From Methylohalobius crimeensis 10Ki (lineage in GTDB: Bacteria; Pseudomonadota; Gammaproteobacteria; Methylococcales; Methylothermaceae), in contig NZ_ATXB01000001.1 in assembly GCF_000421465.1 (NCBI RefSeq), forward strand, positions 248,001 to 312,000: DNA of 64,000 nucleotides, read 5' to 3'. Shown here piece by piece: positions 39,874 through 46,790 of the stretch. Position numbers and translations under genes: made by a program. Position 1 is the stretch's first letter. Each line of letters begins with the position of its first letter. The notes under the pieces are model-generated. The model did no database searches. It worked only from the letters and a program-made list of their open reading frames with translations, and had not been told where the DNA came from.

Positions 39874-40194
39874 ATGAACAAGCGAATAAGATATGCGCCG
39901 GAAGTCCGGGAACGGGCGGTTCGGCTGGTATTGGATCACCAAGCGGAGCATGGTTCTCAGTGGGCAGCGATCCAATCGGTGGCGTCAAAGATTGGTTGCA
40001 CACCGGAGACACTGCGCAAATGGGTACGGCAAACGGAAACGGATCAAGGGATTCGTGGTGGGATGGCCACGTCGGAGCGAGAACGCCTCAAGCAGCTGGA
40101 ACGTGAGAACAGGGAGTTGAAGCGGGCCAACGAGATATTACGCAAGGCATCCGCTTATTTTGCCCAGGCGGAGCTCGACCGCCGACAGAAATAA
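39874..40194 (+). CDS. IS3-family transposase OrfA
   Basis: The 106-residue protein starts [20 protein letters not shown]. It has an HTH ([20 protein letters not shown]) and a leucine-zipper-like end ([20 protein letters not shown]). This is the DNA-binding OrfA of IS3 elements, which fuses with OrfB by frameshifting. GGAG precedes ATG 39874. Intact, but its OrfB is broken. Confidence 0.92.
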   Translation: MNKRIRYAPEVRERAVRLVLDHQAEHGSQWAAIQSVASKIGCTPETLRKWVRQTETDQGIRGGMATSERERLKQLERENRELKRANEILRKASAYFAQAELDRRQK

Positions 40195-40515
40195 GGGTGG
40201 ATTTTATCGACGAGCACCGGGCGACGCACGGGGTCGAGCCAATCTGCAAAGCGCTTCAGATTGCCCCGTCCACGTATTATGAGTAGAAAGCCCGAGAACG
40301 AGATCCCGAGCGGCTACCGGCTCGCGCCAAGCGGGATCGGGCACTGGAAGTTGAGATTCTCCGGGTCTGGCACGAGCACTTCGGTGTTTACGGTGTTCGC
40401 AAGGTCTGGCGGCAACTCTTGCGCGAAGAGACCATGGTGGCCCGCTGCACGGTAGCCCGACTCATGAAAAAGCTGGGCCTTCAAGGCGTTAGACGCGGCG
40501 CGCGCACCTGGACGA
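40191..40515 (+). pseudogene. IS3-family OrfB fragment
   Basis: The frame reads VDFIDEHRATHGVEPICKAL, QIAPSTYYE, then a TAG (about 40282), then ARAKRDRALEVEILRVWHEH, FGVYGVRKVWRQLLREE and CTVARLMKKLGLQGVRRG. This is the N-terminal HTH_21 part of OrfB. It stops before the DDE catalytic core at the junction with the C-type repeat, so it encodes no active transposase. Confidence 0.88.
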
Positions 40516-40516
40516 C

Positions 40517-40575
40517 GGGTCCGGGGTCAGTTCTTTACTTTATAGCCCTCCCTGCCTTCCTTCGCATCAGAGCCC
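40517..40575 (+). repeat. C-type repeat, copy 1
   Basis: GGGTCCGGGGTCAGTTCTTT, then ACTTTATAG, recurs inverted at 43140-43169 and in shorter form at 47371-47420, where the following CCTGCCT-CC-TTCGCAT is also shared. It starts exactly where the IS3 OrfB is cut, so it marks an insertion or deletion junction. Confidence 0.65.
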
Positions 40576-40600
40576 GAGAGCCCGCTGGAGGGGTTCGGTT

Positions 40601-40660
40601 GGAGGAGCGCCTTTGGGCGCGATAGGTGCGGCGGTCGCGGCTAAAGAGCCGCTCTTACAG
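40601..40660. repeat. REP pair (REPIN-like)
   Basis: GGAGGAGCGCCTTTGGGCGC, then GATAGG, is followed by an inverted unit whose reverse complement reads CTGTAAGAGCGGCTCTTTAG, then CCGCGAC. Each half folds (GCGCC/GGCGC and GCGGCT/AGCCGC). This strongly resembles Pseudomonas-type REP sequences arranged head to head. It is unrelated to the A, B and C motifs. Confidence 0.6.
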
Positions 40661-40742
40661 AGAAATGTTCCAGCGAATGGGGCAGAGAGCCCCGCATTCG
40701 TGTCATCGTGTCGGTGTTGATGCTGATGACAGAGGGGGTCAG

Positions 40743-41147
40743 CTAAAGCGTGAGCAAGAATTCTTCAGGCGTGAGAGCGTCTATCGGAGCTTCTTTAAAA
40801 TCTTTGATGTTTCGTGTAATCACGCATCGGCAGTCTGCATCCAGAGCAGCGGCGGTTACCACGCTGTCCTCAAAATCGGTTAACTTGATCCCGCGTGCTC
40901 TTATCAGCTCTTCACGCCCCACTTTCGCCACCTCGAAGTACTTAAGCAACCAATCAATGGCTTCGTCTGCTTTGCTTCGATTCTGGTAGCGCTGCACGAG
41001 ATAATGGATGGTGGTAAAAGCGTGTGCCGGCAGATACGCTCGAATCTCGCCGCGAACCGATTTTTCCATCACCCTCGCCGAAGCGTGAAAGTGCGGTTCA
41101 CGACGTTGTAACACGTCGAGCACCACGTTCAAGTCCACCAATATCAT
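40743..41147 (-). CDS. vapC: PIN-domain toxin VapC
   Basis: The 134-residue protein reads ILVDLNVVLDVLQRREPHFH with the first Asp, then FTTIHYLVQRY, TDFEDSVVTAAALDADCRCV with central acids and ITRNIKDF. This is the PIN subgroup paired with DUF6364 antitoxins. Its start overlaps the antitoxin by 4 nt on the minus strand. All expected acids are present, so an active RNase is likely. Confidence 0.85.
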   Translation of the reverse strand: MILVDLNVVLDVLQRREPHFHASARVMEKSVRGEIRAYLPAHAFTTIHYLVQRYQNRSKADEAIDWLLKYFEVAKVGREELIRARGIKLTDFEDSVVTAAALDADCRCVITRNIKDFKEAPIDALTPEEFLLTL

Positions 41148-41383
41148 GGCCGGTGCTTGTCCAGCAGATGACGCTGATATTCCGATTCGGCATCGATATC
41201 GGCGGGAATCAAGCCTATCATGGTGTCTAACTCAGGGGTGGGCGTATGCTTTTCCAATGATCGCATACGCCTTAGGTATCGGTCTATGAACTCCGTGACC
41301 GTGATGCCGTGAGCCTGTGCATAGGTTTTGGCAAACGCCACGTCCTGTTTCGGCAGGCGAATAGTCAATTTAATATCCTCCAT
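41144..41383 (-). CDS. vapB: DUF6364-type ribbon-helix-helix antitoxin
   Basis: The 79-residue protein starts EDIKLTIRLPKQDVAFAKTY, AQAHGITVTEFIDRYLRRM. The short beta strand followed by two helices is a ribbon-helix-helix domain of the DUF6364 family. The C-terminal segment binds the toxin. It is the first gene of the minus-strand pair. Confidence 0.82.
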   Translation of the reverse strand: MEDIKLTIRLPKQDVAFAKTYAQAHGITVTEFIDRYLRRMRSLEKHTPTPELDTMIGLIPADIDAESEYQRHLLDKHRP

Positions 41384-41545
41384 CGATCCCCCACATAATA
41401 CGGCTAACTCTGTTTCACTATACGGCTGTCAGAGTTTGCTATCAAGCGAGCCAATCACAACAAAAGGGGGTCAGCGCAAAAGCGGGGGAGCCTGGGGTCT
41501 ACCATCGGATTTGCAGGTTAGCGGAGCCCCCGCATAATAGGTAAG

Positions 41546-41746
41546 ATTGACTTCGGCGGGGGTGTGGCTCCTGGGGTCGGTGGCCGGTTTCGGCTCACTC
41601 GAACCTGAAATGCCGCCCCCGCCACCCTGCATCATCCGGTGGGTCGAACGGGATGGTGCCGATCAGCTCTCTGATGTGGCTCTGTAAGTAGACGAGACCG
41701 GCGGATGATTTTCTTCTACTGGTTCTGACTTACGGAGACACCAACA
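41546..41746 (+). ncRNA. Candidate IS110 bridge RNA region
   Basis: About 200 nt of GC-rich, non-coding, structured sequence lie directly upstream of the IS110 transposase. IS110-group elements are known to encode a bridge RNA in the left non-coding end. Several complementary stretches exist (for example GGCGGGGG at about 41555 with CCCCCGCC at about 41617). Which loops pair with target and donor cannot be told without the element ends. Confidence 0.4.
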
Positions 41747-42967
41747 ATGACAACAACCTCCGACATTCGCGTCAGCATTGATGTGGGCTGTCACAGTCAC
41801 AGTGTAGCGATCGGCCTGCCCTGTGGAGAAGTGCTGGACGAATTCGACCTGCCCCACCGGCCGGAAGGCTTCGAGCTTTTCTTCGAGCGAATCGAACACC
41901 ACCACCATCGCTATGGGGGTGAGGTCTCGGTGGCCATGGAAGGGTATAACGGCTGGGCTCGCCCGTTGGACACCCTCGTGCGCTCCCATGGTTATCGCCT
42001 TTTCAATATCAATAATCTGAAGCTTGCCCGCTTCAAGGAGATTTTCCCGGCGGCGGCTAAAACAGACCGAATCGATGCACGGAAAGGCCTCGAGCTGTTC
42101 CAGCTGCGGGACTATCTCCCATCGGCCAAAGGGGTGCTCCAGGAGGTCTCAGCAACGCCGGTTGAGAACGAAAAACTGAAGCGTCTGACCCGCCGGCGCC
42201 GTTCGCTGGTTAATGAGAAAAGTCGCCTTCTGAGCCGCATGCAGGCTGATTTGCAGGCGGTTTGCCCCGGATTGCTGGCAATCACCAAGGATGCGGAAAA
42301 CCTCTGGTTTTTGAACTTTATCACCTATAGTGACGACCTTCGTAAGCTTGCCCGTATCCGTCGGAAGACGGTGCTTTCGATCAAAGGCATCGGACGCACA
42401 TACGTCGAGGTGATAGGCGGTTGGCAGAAGGCTGCGAGCTTCAGCCACGATGTTGAGTGGGTCGGCCCGATGATTGTTGAAGATGCCCGTCGAATACTGG
42501 ACCTGAGACAGAAGATAAAGGCGCTTGAAGTCCGCTGTGAAGAACTCATGGGCCAGTCAGAGATTGCACAGCTGGTCGATACCATACCCGGCTTTGCGAC
42601 CGTATGTGCGTCGGAGCTGGCCGGTGAACTCGGTACCATCGAGCGCTTCGCCAAAGAAGGTAGTCTTGCGGTCTACGTGGGCATGGCGAACCTCGACAAC
42701 AGCTCAGGAAATCAGCGCGGCTCGAAGAACCCAAAGCATGTGAATACGCGCGCAAAAGCGGCGATGCTGGTGGGTGTCGATCGGCACCGAAAGCAGGTTC
42801 CTGAATCACAGCGCTTCTATGAGAAAAAGCGCGCCCAGGGTAAGAGCCATAATCAGGCTATCCGTGCGTTGGGGCGCCATCTGTGCCGCGTGCTATTTCG
42901 AATGCTCAAACAGGGAAGGGCGTATGAGCTCAGGATAGCTTCACCAGAGAAAACTAGCTCGAAATAG
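41747..42967 (+). CDS. IS110-family transposase (recombinase)
   Basis: The 406-residue protein has an N-terminal RuvC-like DEDD domain: SIDVGCHSHSVAIGLP (first D), VAMEGYNGWARPL (E), AAKTDRIDARKGLELF (last acids). The C-terminal Transposase_20 domain reads VDTIPGFATVCASELAGELG, SLAVYVGMANLDNSSGNQRG with the catalytic Ser region. It directs cut-and-paste recombination guided by a bridge RNA. ATG 41747 has GGAGA upstream. The gene is complete. Confidence 0.93.
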   Translation: MTTTSDIRVSIDVGCHSHSVAIGLPCGEVLDEFDLPHRPEGFELFFERIEHHHHRYGGEVSVAMEGYNGWARPLDTLVRSHGYRLFNINNLKLARFKEIFPAAAKTDRIDARKGLELFQLRDYLPSAKGVLQEVSATPVENEKLKRLTRRRRSLVNEKSRLLSRMQADLQAVCPGLLAITKDAENLWFLNFITYSDDLRKLARIRRKTVLSIKGIGRTYVEVIGGWQKAASFSHDVEWVGPMIVEDARRILDLRQKIKALEVRCEELMGQSEIAQLVDTIPGFATVCASELAGELGTIERFAKEGSLAVYVGMANLDNSSGNQRGSKNPKHVNTRAKAAMLVGVDRHRKQVPESQRFYEKKRAQGKSHNQAIRALGRHLCRVLFRMLKQGRAYELRIASPEKTSSK

Positions 42968-42989
42968 CTTGAAAATACCAGCGGGATGT

Positions 42990-43169
42990 TCAGGTCTTAC
43001 AATCATGCATGGAATATGAGAACTGACACCGGCGTCCACCCCAATATGCTGGATTGCAAGACCTGACCCTTTTGCCTTTTGCTCGAATCATGGATTGAAG
43101 AAGTGATCCCCGTTCGGATGCCAAAGGAGACAGGGCGGGCTATAAAAGTAAAGAACTGACCCCGGACCC
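42990..43169. repeat. B-type and C-type repeats after IS110
   Basis: TCAGGTCTTACAATCATGCA with its continuation to GATTGCAAGACCTGACCCTT (42990-43075) is a copy of 45365-45474. From 43080 to 43169 the reverse complement matches the C-type repeat at 47371-47462 over about 90 bp, ending in the inverted partner of 40517-40545. No gene lies here. Confidence 0.65.
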
Positions 43170-43173
43170 CAAG

Positions 43174-43575
43174 CTAGGTGTCGCTCAGAACCGCACGTAA
43201 ACCGAGATATTCGACAAATGGAAGGAAGTCCTTGTCTGAAAAAAGGAGGGCATGCCTGGCCTCAATGCAGAAAGTGGCAATGATCGTATCGACCGTTTTT
43301 CTAACCGTAATGCCCCGTTTTCGCAACGATCTAAAGTTTTCAGCGGATTTGATAGCAATCTCCCGGCCGAGCATTTCGAATAGTTCCAGCGAGGCGAACA
43401 ATTGTTTTGCCGTTCGATAGTCCCTATCGGAACGGAATCCCTGCAGCACTTCAGTCAAAATAAGATCGCCGACGCCCACCGGTTCTATGCCCAGCAAGCT
43501 GTCCAGCTTGTCGGTATGGGGTGTATCCAGGCCGTTGAAGTAGTCGATCCAAACGCTGGAGTCCACAAGAATCAT
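43174..43575 (-). CDS. vapC: PIN-domain toxin VapC
   Basis: The 133-residue protein reads ILVDSSVWIDYFNGLDTPHT (first Asp), LILTEVLQGFRSDRDYRTAK (Glu), RKTVDTIIATFCIEARHALL (Asp) and FSDKDF (last Asp). This is the MazG-like VapC subfamily with the VDSSVWIDYF start. It overlaps its antitoxin by 4 nt. Likely a tRNA- or rRNA-cutting RNase. Confidence 0.88.
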   Translation of the reverse strand: MILVDSSVWIDYFNGLDTPHTDKLDSLLGIEPVGVGDLILTEVLQGFRSDRDYRTAKQLFASLELFEMLGREIAIKSAENFRSLRKRGITVRKTVDTIIATFCIEARHALLFSDKDFLPFVEYLGLRAVLSDT

Positions 43576-43766
43576 CGCGTCTTTCTCGATTCCTCAAGGT
43601 CGCCTTCCCACTTGAGCTTTCCTTTGTATGCCTTAATATTTTCTTGTTTTTTTAATTTGATCAGCGTCTTAAGTGCAAGCTCGACGGCTTCTCTTTTGGT
43701 CTTGAGGCCGGTGAGTTCGAGCGCATCGGTCATCAGTTCCTCGTCAATGACAATGTTGGTTCTCAT
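43572..43766 (-). CDS. vapB: VapB-type antitoxin
   Basis: From ATG 43766 the 64-residue protein starts RTNIVIDEELMTDALELTGL then KTKREAVELALKTLIKLKKQ, the RHH_VapB DUF2191 pattern. The C-terminal WEGDLEESRKTR binds the toxin. It should autorepress through the palindrome just upstream (43779-43808). Confidence 0.87.
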   Translation of the reverse strand: MRTNIVIDEELMTDALELTGLKTKREAVELALKTLIKLKKQENIKAYKGKLKWEGDLEESRKTR

Positions 43767-43778
43767 ATAAAAACTCCT

Positions 43779-43808
43779 ATGTGTATATATTTCGAAATAT
43801 ATACACAT
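43779..43808. promoter_or_regulatory. Perfect 30-bp palindromic vapB operator
   Basis: ATGTGTATATATTTC (43779-43793) is followed by its exact reverse complement GAAATATATACACAT (43794-43808). It ends 13 bp upstream of the vapB ATG and is the likely VapB or VapBC binding site. It includes TATATA-rich -10-like sequence. Confidence 0.65.
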
Positions 43809-43849
43809 TTCGGTCTGTATTCAATACTAAAATAGAAATGCCGGGGTCA

Positions 43850-43925
43850 AGTCTTGCAATCACGCATGAAATGTTGGAATACAAGACCTGACCCTTTTGC
43901 GCTTTTGCGTGACCCTTTTGCGGAT
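43850..43925. repeat. B-type REP palindrome
   Basis: GGGGTCAAGTCTTGCAATCA, CGCATGAAATGTTGGAATAC, then AAGACCTGACCC: two facing copies of the B motif separated by a short AT spacer, followed by two CCCTTTTGCG units. It can fold into an imperfect hairpin. Confidence 0.7.
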
Positions 43926-43944
43926 TGGTCCAGAGGGATCTGAG

Positions 43945-44143
43945 AAAATACGGGGGCGGACGGGAATCGCTTCGTCTATCATCACACCAAACGCCTGATC
44001 GGCCCCTCGTTGATCCTGCCCTGGATTGTCTATTTGGCTTTGCCGGTGTCGGTCCATCCGAACTTCGTGGTATTGCCGTTCGCGGCCCTGTTCGGGATTT
44101 CCGTGGCGGTGGCCGCGTCGATGTTCAAGAAGTATTTGTAAAA
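43945..44143 (+). pseudogene. C-terminal fragment of an unidentified membrane protein
   Basis: After a TGA near 43942 the frame reads RFVYHHTKRLIGPSLILPWI, VYLALPVSVHPNFVVLPFAA and SMFKKYL, then TAA at 44141-44143. It holds two hydrophobic helices with a His-Tyr-rich start. I cannot name the family. The lack of a start and its position between repeats suggest a carried-over fragment. Confidence 0.4.
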
Positions 44144-44333
44144 CTGCAACCAACTGTTTTCAGCGGAAATCCAGCAGATCGAGATCTTCGACGACAACCG
44201 CGCGGCCCACCCGGTTCGCGTACCGATGATCGCACCGGGCTGGGATATACCGTTGACATACCCCATCATCATCACTAAGCTGGGATATACATGCGGAATG
44301 TATCAGAATATTGAATTGAAAGGTGAATTTAAA
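44144..44333 (+). promoter_or_regulatory. Upstream region of a vapBC pair
   Basis: TTGACA at 44253-44258 is a good -35 box, with a less clear -10 about 17 nt later. No gene is supported before ATG 44334. AAAGGTG at 44319-44325 could be the ribosome site. Confidence 0.4.
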
Positions 44334-44564
44334 ATGGAACGAGCCAGTATTTTCAAGAGCAACAAGAGTCAGGCTTTACGGCTTCCCAAGCCGGTAGCCT
44401 ACCCGGATACCGTAAAACAGGTAGACATCGTTATTCAGGGGCGAGCCCGGATCATCACGCCTGCTGGAGAATCTTGGGATACATGGTTTGACGGGGAGGG
44501 TGTTTCCGATGATTTCATGCCGAGCCGCGAGCAGCCAACACACCAAGAGCGCGAGGATCTTTGA
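44334..44564 (+). CDS. vapB: VapB antitoxin (AbrB/SpoVT type)
   Basis: The 76-residue protein starts ERASIFKSNKSQALRLPKPV, the swapped-hairpin AbrB fold of VapB antitoxins. WDTWFDGEGVSDDFMPSREQ is the typical toxin-binding tail. Its stop and the toxin start overlap (TGATG at 44562-44566). It acts as antitoxin and repressor. Confidence 0.88.
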   Translation: MERASIFKSNKSQALRLPKPVAYPDTVKQVDIVIQGRARIITPAGESWDTWFDGEGVSDDFMPSREQPTHQEREDL

Positions 44565-44968
44565 TGTTGAAGTACATGCTCGACACCAATATCGCTATTT
44601 ACACCATCAAGAACAAACCCAGTGAAGTTCGAGAGGCGTTCAAGGCTCACGATGGCCAAATGTGTATTTCAACGATAACGCTCATGGAGTTGATTTATGG
44701 CGCGGAGGCTTCCGCCGCAGTAGACCGGAATCTTCGGGAAATCGAGGGGTTCGCTGCCCGTTTGGAGGTATTGCCCTACGACAACGACGCCGCAGCGCAT
44801 ACGGGGCAGCTCAGGGCGGAATTGAAGAAAATAGGCCGTCCGATTGGCCCTTACGACGAAATGATTGCAGGTCACGCTAGGTCGCAAGGCTTGGTGGTCA
44901 TCACCAACAACATAAAGCAATTTGAAAATGCGCCAGGAATTCGCATAGCCAACTGGGTCAAAGACTAA
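44564..44968 (+). CDS. vapC: PIN-domain toxin VapC
   Basis: The 134-residue protein begins LKYMLDTNIAIYTIKNKPSE (first Asp), then ISTITLMELIYGAEAS (Glu), RPIGPYDEMIAGHARSQGLV (Asp) and ITNNIKQF. The last position carries Asn-Asn, as in many VapCs of this subgroup. It is a likely initiator-tRNA-cutting RNase by family analogy. Confidence 0.88.
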   Translation: MLKYMLDTNIAIYTIKNKPSEVREAFKAHDGQMCISTITLMELIYGAEASAAVDRNLREIEGFAARLEVLPYDNDAAAHTGQLRAELKKIGRPIGPYDEMIAGHARSQGLVVITNNIKQFENAPGIRIANWVKD

Positions 44969-44982
44969 AGATACGGTATGGA

Positions 44983-45261
44983 TTATCCAGACGAAGCCCG
45001 ATACGCCATTCTTGGCGGACGACCGCCAGTCCGAGAATTTTTTTTCTTGCCGTCCGGCCGGTTCCAGGATCCCTTAAGATGCGGTTCCCATTCGGGCCAT
45101 TTCCCCAAGGCCGCCACGCAGGCCCGGGCACTGCGCCAATAATGATAACGGGTGCCGGGGGATAAATCCGCCAAGCCATGCTCGAGCGCCCATCGCAGAT
45201 GCTTGGCCCGCCATTGCCGAGGATGCGTTACGCCGTAACGTGACTCGATGAGATTTCCCAA
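44983..45261 (-). CDS. Unrecognised ORF, possibly a gene fragment
   Basis: The 92-residue minus-strand frame reads RYGVTHPRQWRAKHLRWALE, HGLADLSPGTRYHYWRSARA, CVAALGKWPEWEPHLKGSWN, RPDGKKK. The helical, Trp- and Arg-rich sequence looks like a DNA-binding or recombinase N-terminal region, but I cannot assign it. The frame is open further upstream (to about 45310), so it is likely an internal piece of a larger gene. Confidence 0.4.
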   Translation of the reverse strand: MGNLIESRYGVTHPRQWRAKHLRWALEHGLADLSPGTRYHYWRSARACVAALGKWPEWEPHLKGSWNRPDGKKKNSRTGGRPPRMAYRASSG

Positions 45262-45324
45262 TTGTTCGCCCCGGCGGATATGCCGCTCGACCCCGCCCCG
45301 GCTTCCCGGCTGGGCGTGGAATAC

Positions 45325-45474
45325 GCCCCCTTCCAGTGGAAAAGGCCAATGCTTAAGGTCAAAGGCTTAGGTCTTGCAATCATGCATGAATACGAGAACT
45401 GACACCGATGCCCACCAGACCTGACCCTTTTGTGCTGAATATGCTGGATTGCAAGACCTGACCCTTTTGTGCTG
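45325..45474. repeat. VapC scrap plus B-type repeat copy
   Basis: CGCCCCCTTCCAGTGGAAAA, then GGCCAATGCTTA (about 45327-45358), equals the RPLPVEKANAYV codons of the VapC at 48107-48535. Then 45365-45474 is a copy of 42990-43075 with one extra B unit: TAGGTCTTGCAATCATGCAT ... GATTGCAAGACCTGACCCTT. No gene. Confidence 0.6.
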
Positions 45475-45475
45475 T

Positions 45476-45651
45476 GCGGCACCGTATAGCCTGATTGAAA
45501 CGGCCAAGGCTAATGGGCTGGAGCCTTACGCCTACCTCAAAACAGTGTTCACCAAACTGCCCGAAGCAACCGCACCAGAGCAAATCCGGGCCTTGCTACC
45601 ATGGAACATCGAGCTTGAACAGGGAGTGGTTAACTGACCGCTTACCAGATG
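45476..45651 (+). pseudogene. IS66 transposase TnpC 3' end and right terminus
   Basis: The frame reads APYSLIETAKANGLEPYAYL, KTVFTKLPEATAPEQIRALL, PWNIE, the C terminus of the IS66 transposase. Next comes CTGACCGCTTACC (45637-45649), the IS66 terminal repeat read outward. It begins right after a B-type repeat, which therefore replaces the rest of the element. Confidence 0.8.
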
Positions 45652-45909
45652 CCGGCGGCACCCACAGGGGCACGAGCTTGCGCCGCTGCTTGTTGTTGCG
45701 GGTGCGCCAGTAGGCGAAATGGCTGAACTTGAGGCCGTGCTGCTTGCAATACTCCGCCTGCGACAGGCCGCTCACCCGCCAGGCGTCAAAGTGTTCTTGC
45801 CAGAATTGCTCTTTCTCGGTGGGGGCATGGCTACCTCTTGATTGGAAAAAACGAGAGCGTAGCGCAAACGGAGGGTAAATTTTAGATGGGGTTTGCTGAT
45901 CGCTTACCC
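45645..45909 (-). pseudogene. IS66-family TnpA (orf1) fragment with its terminus
   Basis: The minus frame reads APTEKEQFWQEHFDAWRVSG, LSQAEYCKQHGLKFSHFAYW, RTRNNKQRRKLVPLWVPP: the IS66 accessory protein. One base is missing at its start (CCATGCCCCC where CCATGGCCCCC is expected), and the 3' part is cut by the other IS66 end. GGTAAGCGATCAGC (45895-45908, minus strand) is its outer terminus. Confidence 0.75.
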
Positions 45910-45984
45910 AAGGACCATCTTACCGTCTATGCGGGGGTTCCGCTAACCTGCAAATCCGAGGGTAGACCCCTCTAGCTCTCTGAC

Positions 45985-46070
45985 CCCGAATATTCACAAC
46001 CGGTTCAACTCAGACGCGGCTAACCGCCGCGCCGGTTGATCGGAACGCTATGTGCGTTGACACCTGATAC
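45985..46070 (+). other. Integron attC-like site before higBA
   Basis: CAACCGGTTCAACTCAGACG, CGGCTAACCGCCGCGCCGGT, TGATCGGAACGCTATGTGCG. TTCAAC pairs with GTTGA, and CGCGGC-N5-GCCGCG forms the inner stem. The right part resembles the GCGCCGGTTA...ACGTTATGTGC end of attC sites. It lies just upstream of a HigBA pair, a frequent integron cassette. Confidence 0.5.
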
Positions 46071-46091
46071 GTTACAAGGTACAGTCAAGCA

Positions 46092-46370
46092 ATGATTCGA
46101 AGCTTCAAGCACAAGGGCTTGGCCAAATTCTTCAAACCCGGCAACACCGCAGGGATTCAGGCCGCTCATGCAAATAGGCTTCGGCTTATTCTCGGTAGAC
46201 TCAATGCAGCTTCAGACGCCAAAGATATGGACTTACCAGGCCTTCGGCTGCACGAGCTCTCGGGGAGTCGTGCCGGAATTTGGTCAGTGACGGTCAGTGG
46301 TAACTGGCGAGTGACGTTCCGGTTCGAGGACGGAGACGCCGAGATAGTGAACTATGAAGATTACCACTAA
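46092..46370 (+). CDS. higB: HigB toxin (RelE/ParE family)
   Basis: The 92-residue protein reads [60 protein letters not shown]. This is the HigB/RelE RNase fold with its conserved Arg and C-terminal DYH. HigB cuts mRNA on ribosomes. It is followed 10 nt later by higA, the inverted order typical of HigBA. Confidence 0.92.
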   Translation: MIRSFKHKGLAKFFKPGNTAGIQAAHANRLRLILGRLNAASDAKDMDLPGLRLHELSGSRAGIWSVTVSGNWRVTFRFEDGDAEIVNYEDYH

Positions 46371-46380
46371 GGTAGTACCG

Positions 46381-46668
46381 ATGTTGATGCACAACCCCCC
46401 CCATCCAGGTGAAGTATTGCGTGAGCTTTGTCTTGAGCCTCTTGGTCTCTCTGTAACGGCCGCGGCAGAAGCATTAGGAGTAAGTCGCAAAACCCTGAGC
46501 GCTGTGTTGAACGGAAAGGCTGGTATTAGTCCCGAAATGGCCATCCGGCTTTCTATCGCGTTTGATACATCGGCAGAGAGCTGGCTGAACCAGCAGTCCC
46601 AATATGAACTTTGGCATGCTGAGCAGCATCGTAAAGAGCTCAAGGTCAAGAAGCTTGTTGCCGCCTAG
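46381..46668 (+). CDS. higA: HigA antitoxin (XRE HTH)
   Basis: The product from ATG 46381 has 95 residues: [58 protein letters not shown], and a C-terminal [14 protein letters not shown]. The HTH is complete. AAGGTAG before ATG 46381 supports this start; ATG 46354 and 46387 are alternatives. It inhibits HigB and represses the operon. Confidence 0.92.
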   Translation: MLMHNPPHPGEVLRELCLEPLGLSVTAAAEALGVSRKTLSAVLNGKAGISPEMAIRLSIAFDTSAESWLNQQSQYELWHAEQHRKELKVKKLVAA

Positions 46669-46684
46669 AGCAACACAGGGGCAC

Positions 46685-46742
46685 CGGTGCCAGTTCTCAC
46701 ATTCCAATATTCCATGAGTGATTGCAAGACTTGACCCCGGCA
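46685..46742. repeat. B-type REP copy
   Basis: CAGTTCTCACATTCCAATAT, TCCATGAGTGATTGCAAGAC, TTGACCCCGG. The right half is the B motif (GATTGCAAGACTTGACCCC); the left arm is degenerate. It directly precedes the coiled-coil gene at 46791. Confidence 0.65.
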
Positions 46743-46790
46743 TGACTCATGAGGGTTGCCGCGATAGGCGCGGGATGCTATTTTTTCTTC

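Larger units (their letters stand above)
39824..40515 (+). mobile_element. Truncated IS3-family insertion sequence
   Basis: The left terminal repeat TGAACCGCCCCGGTTTTGCC at 39824-39843, followed by GGAGACTCC, is typical of IS3-family elements. orfA is intact; orfB is interrupted by a TAG and then cut at about 40515 by the C-type repeat. No right end is seen, so the element cannot move by itself. It landed inside the attC-like sequence. Confidence 0.85.
41494..45970. mobile_element. 4.5-kb segment bounded by 52-bp inverted repeats
   Basis: GGGGTCTACCATCGGATTTG, CAGGTTAGCGGAGCCCCCGC and ATAATAGGTAAG at 41494-41545 recur inverted at 45919-45970 with a few differences. Both copies have GGGG at the outer and TAAG at the inner edge, as in Tn3-like terminal repeats, though longer than the usual 38 bp. 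Inside are IS110, two VapBC pairs, IS66 fragments and REP repeats, but no Tn3 transposase. No flanking direct repeat is obvious. It may be a composite or two solo ends. Confidence 0.5.

Noticed and set aside
40261-40455. 64-codon frame inside the IS3 OrfB region
   Set aside because: Out of frame with the recognisable OrfB sequence; a chance frame.
44226-44333. 36-residue N-terminal extension of the vapB at 44334
   Set aside because: It is not AbrB-like and contains the likely promoter; ATG 44334 starts the family domain.
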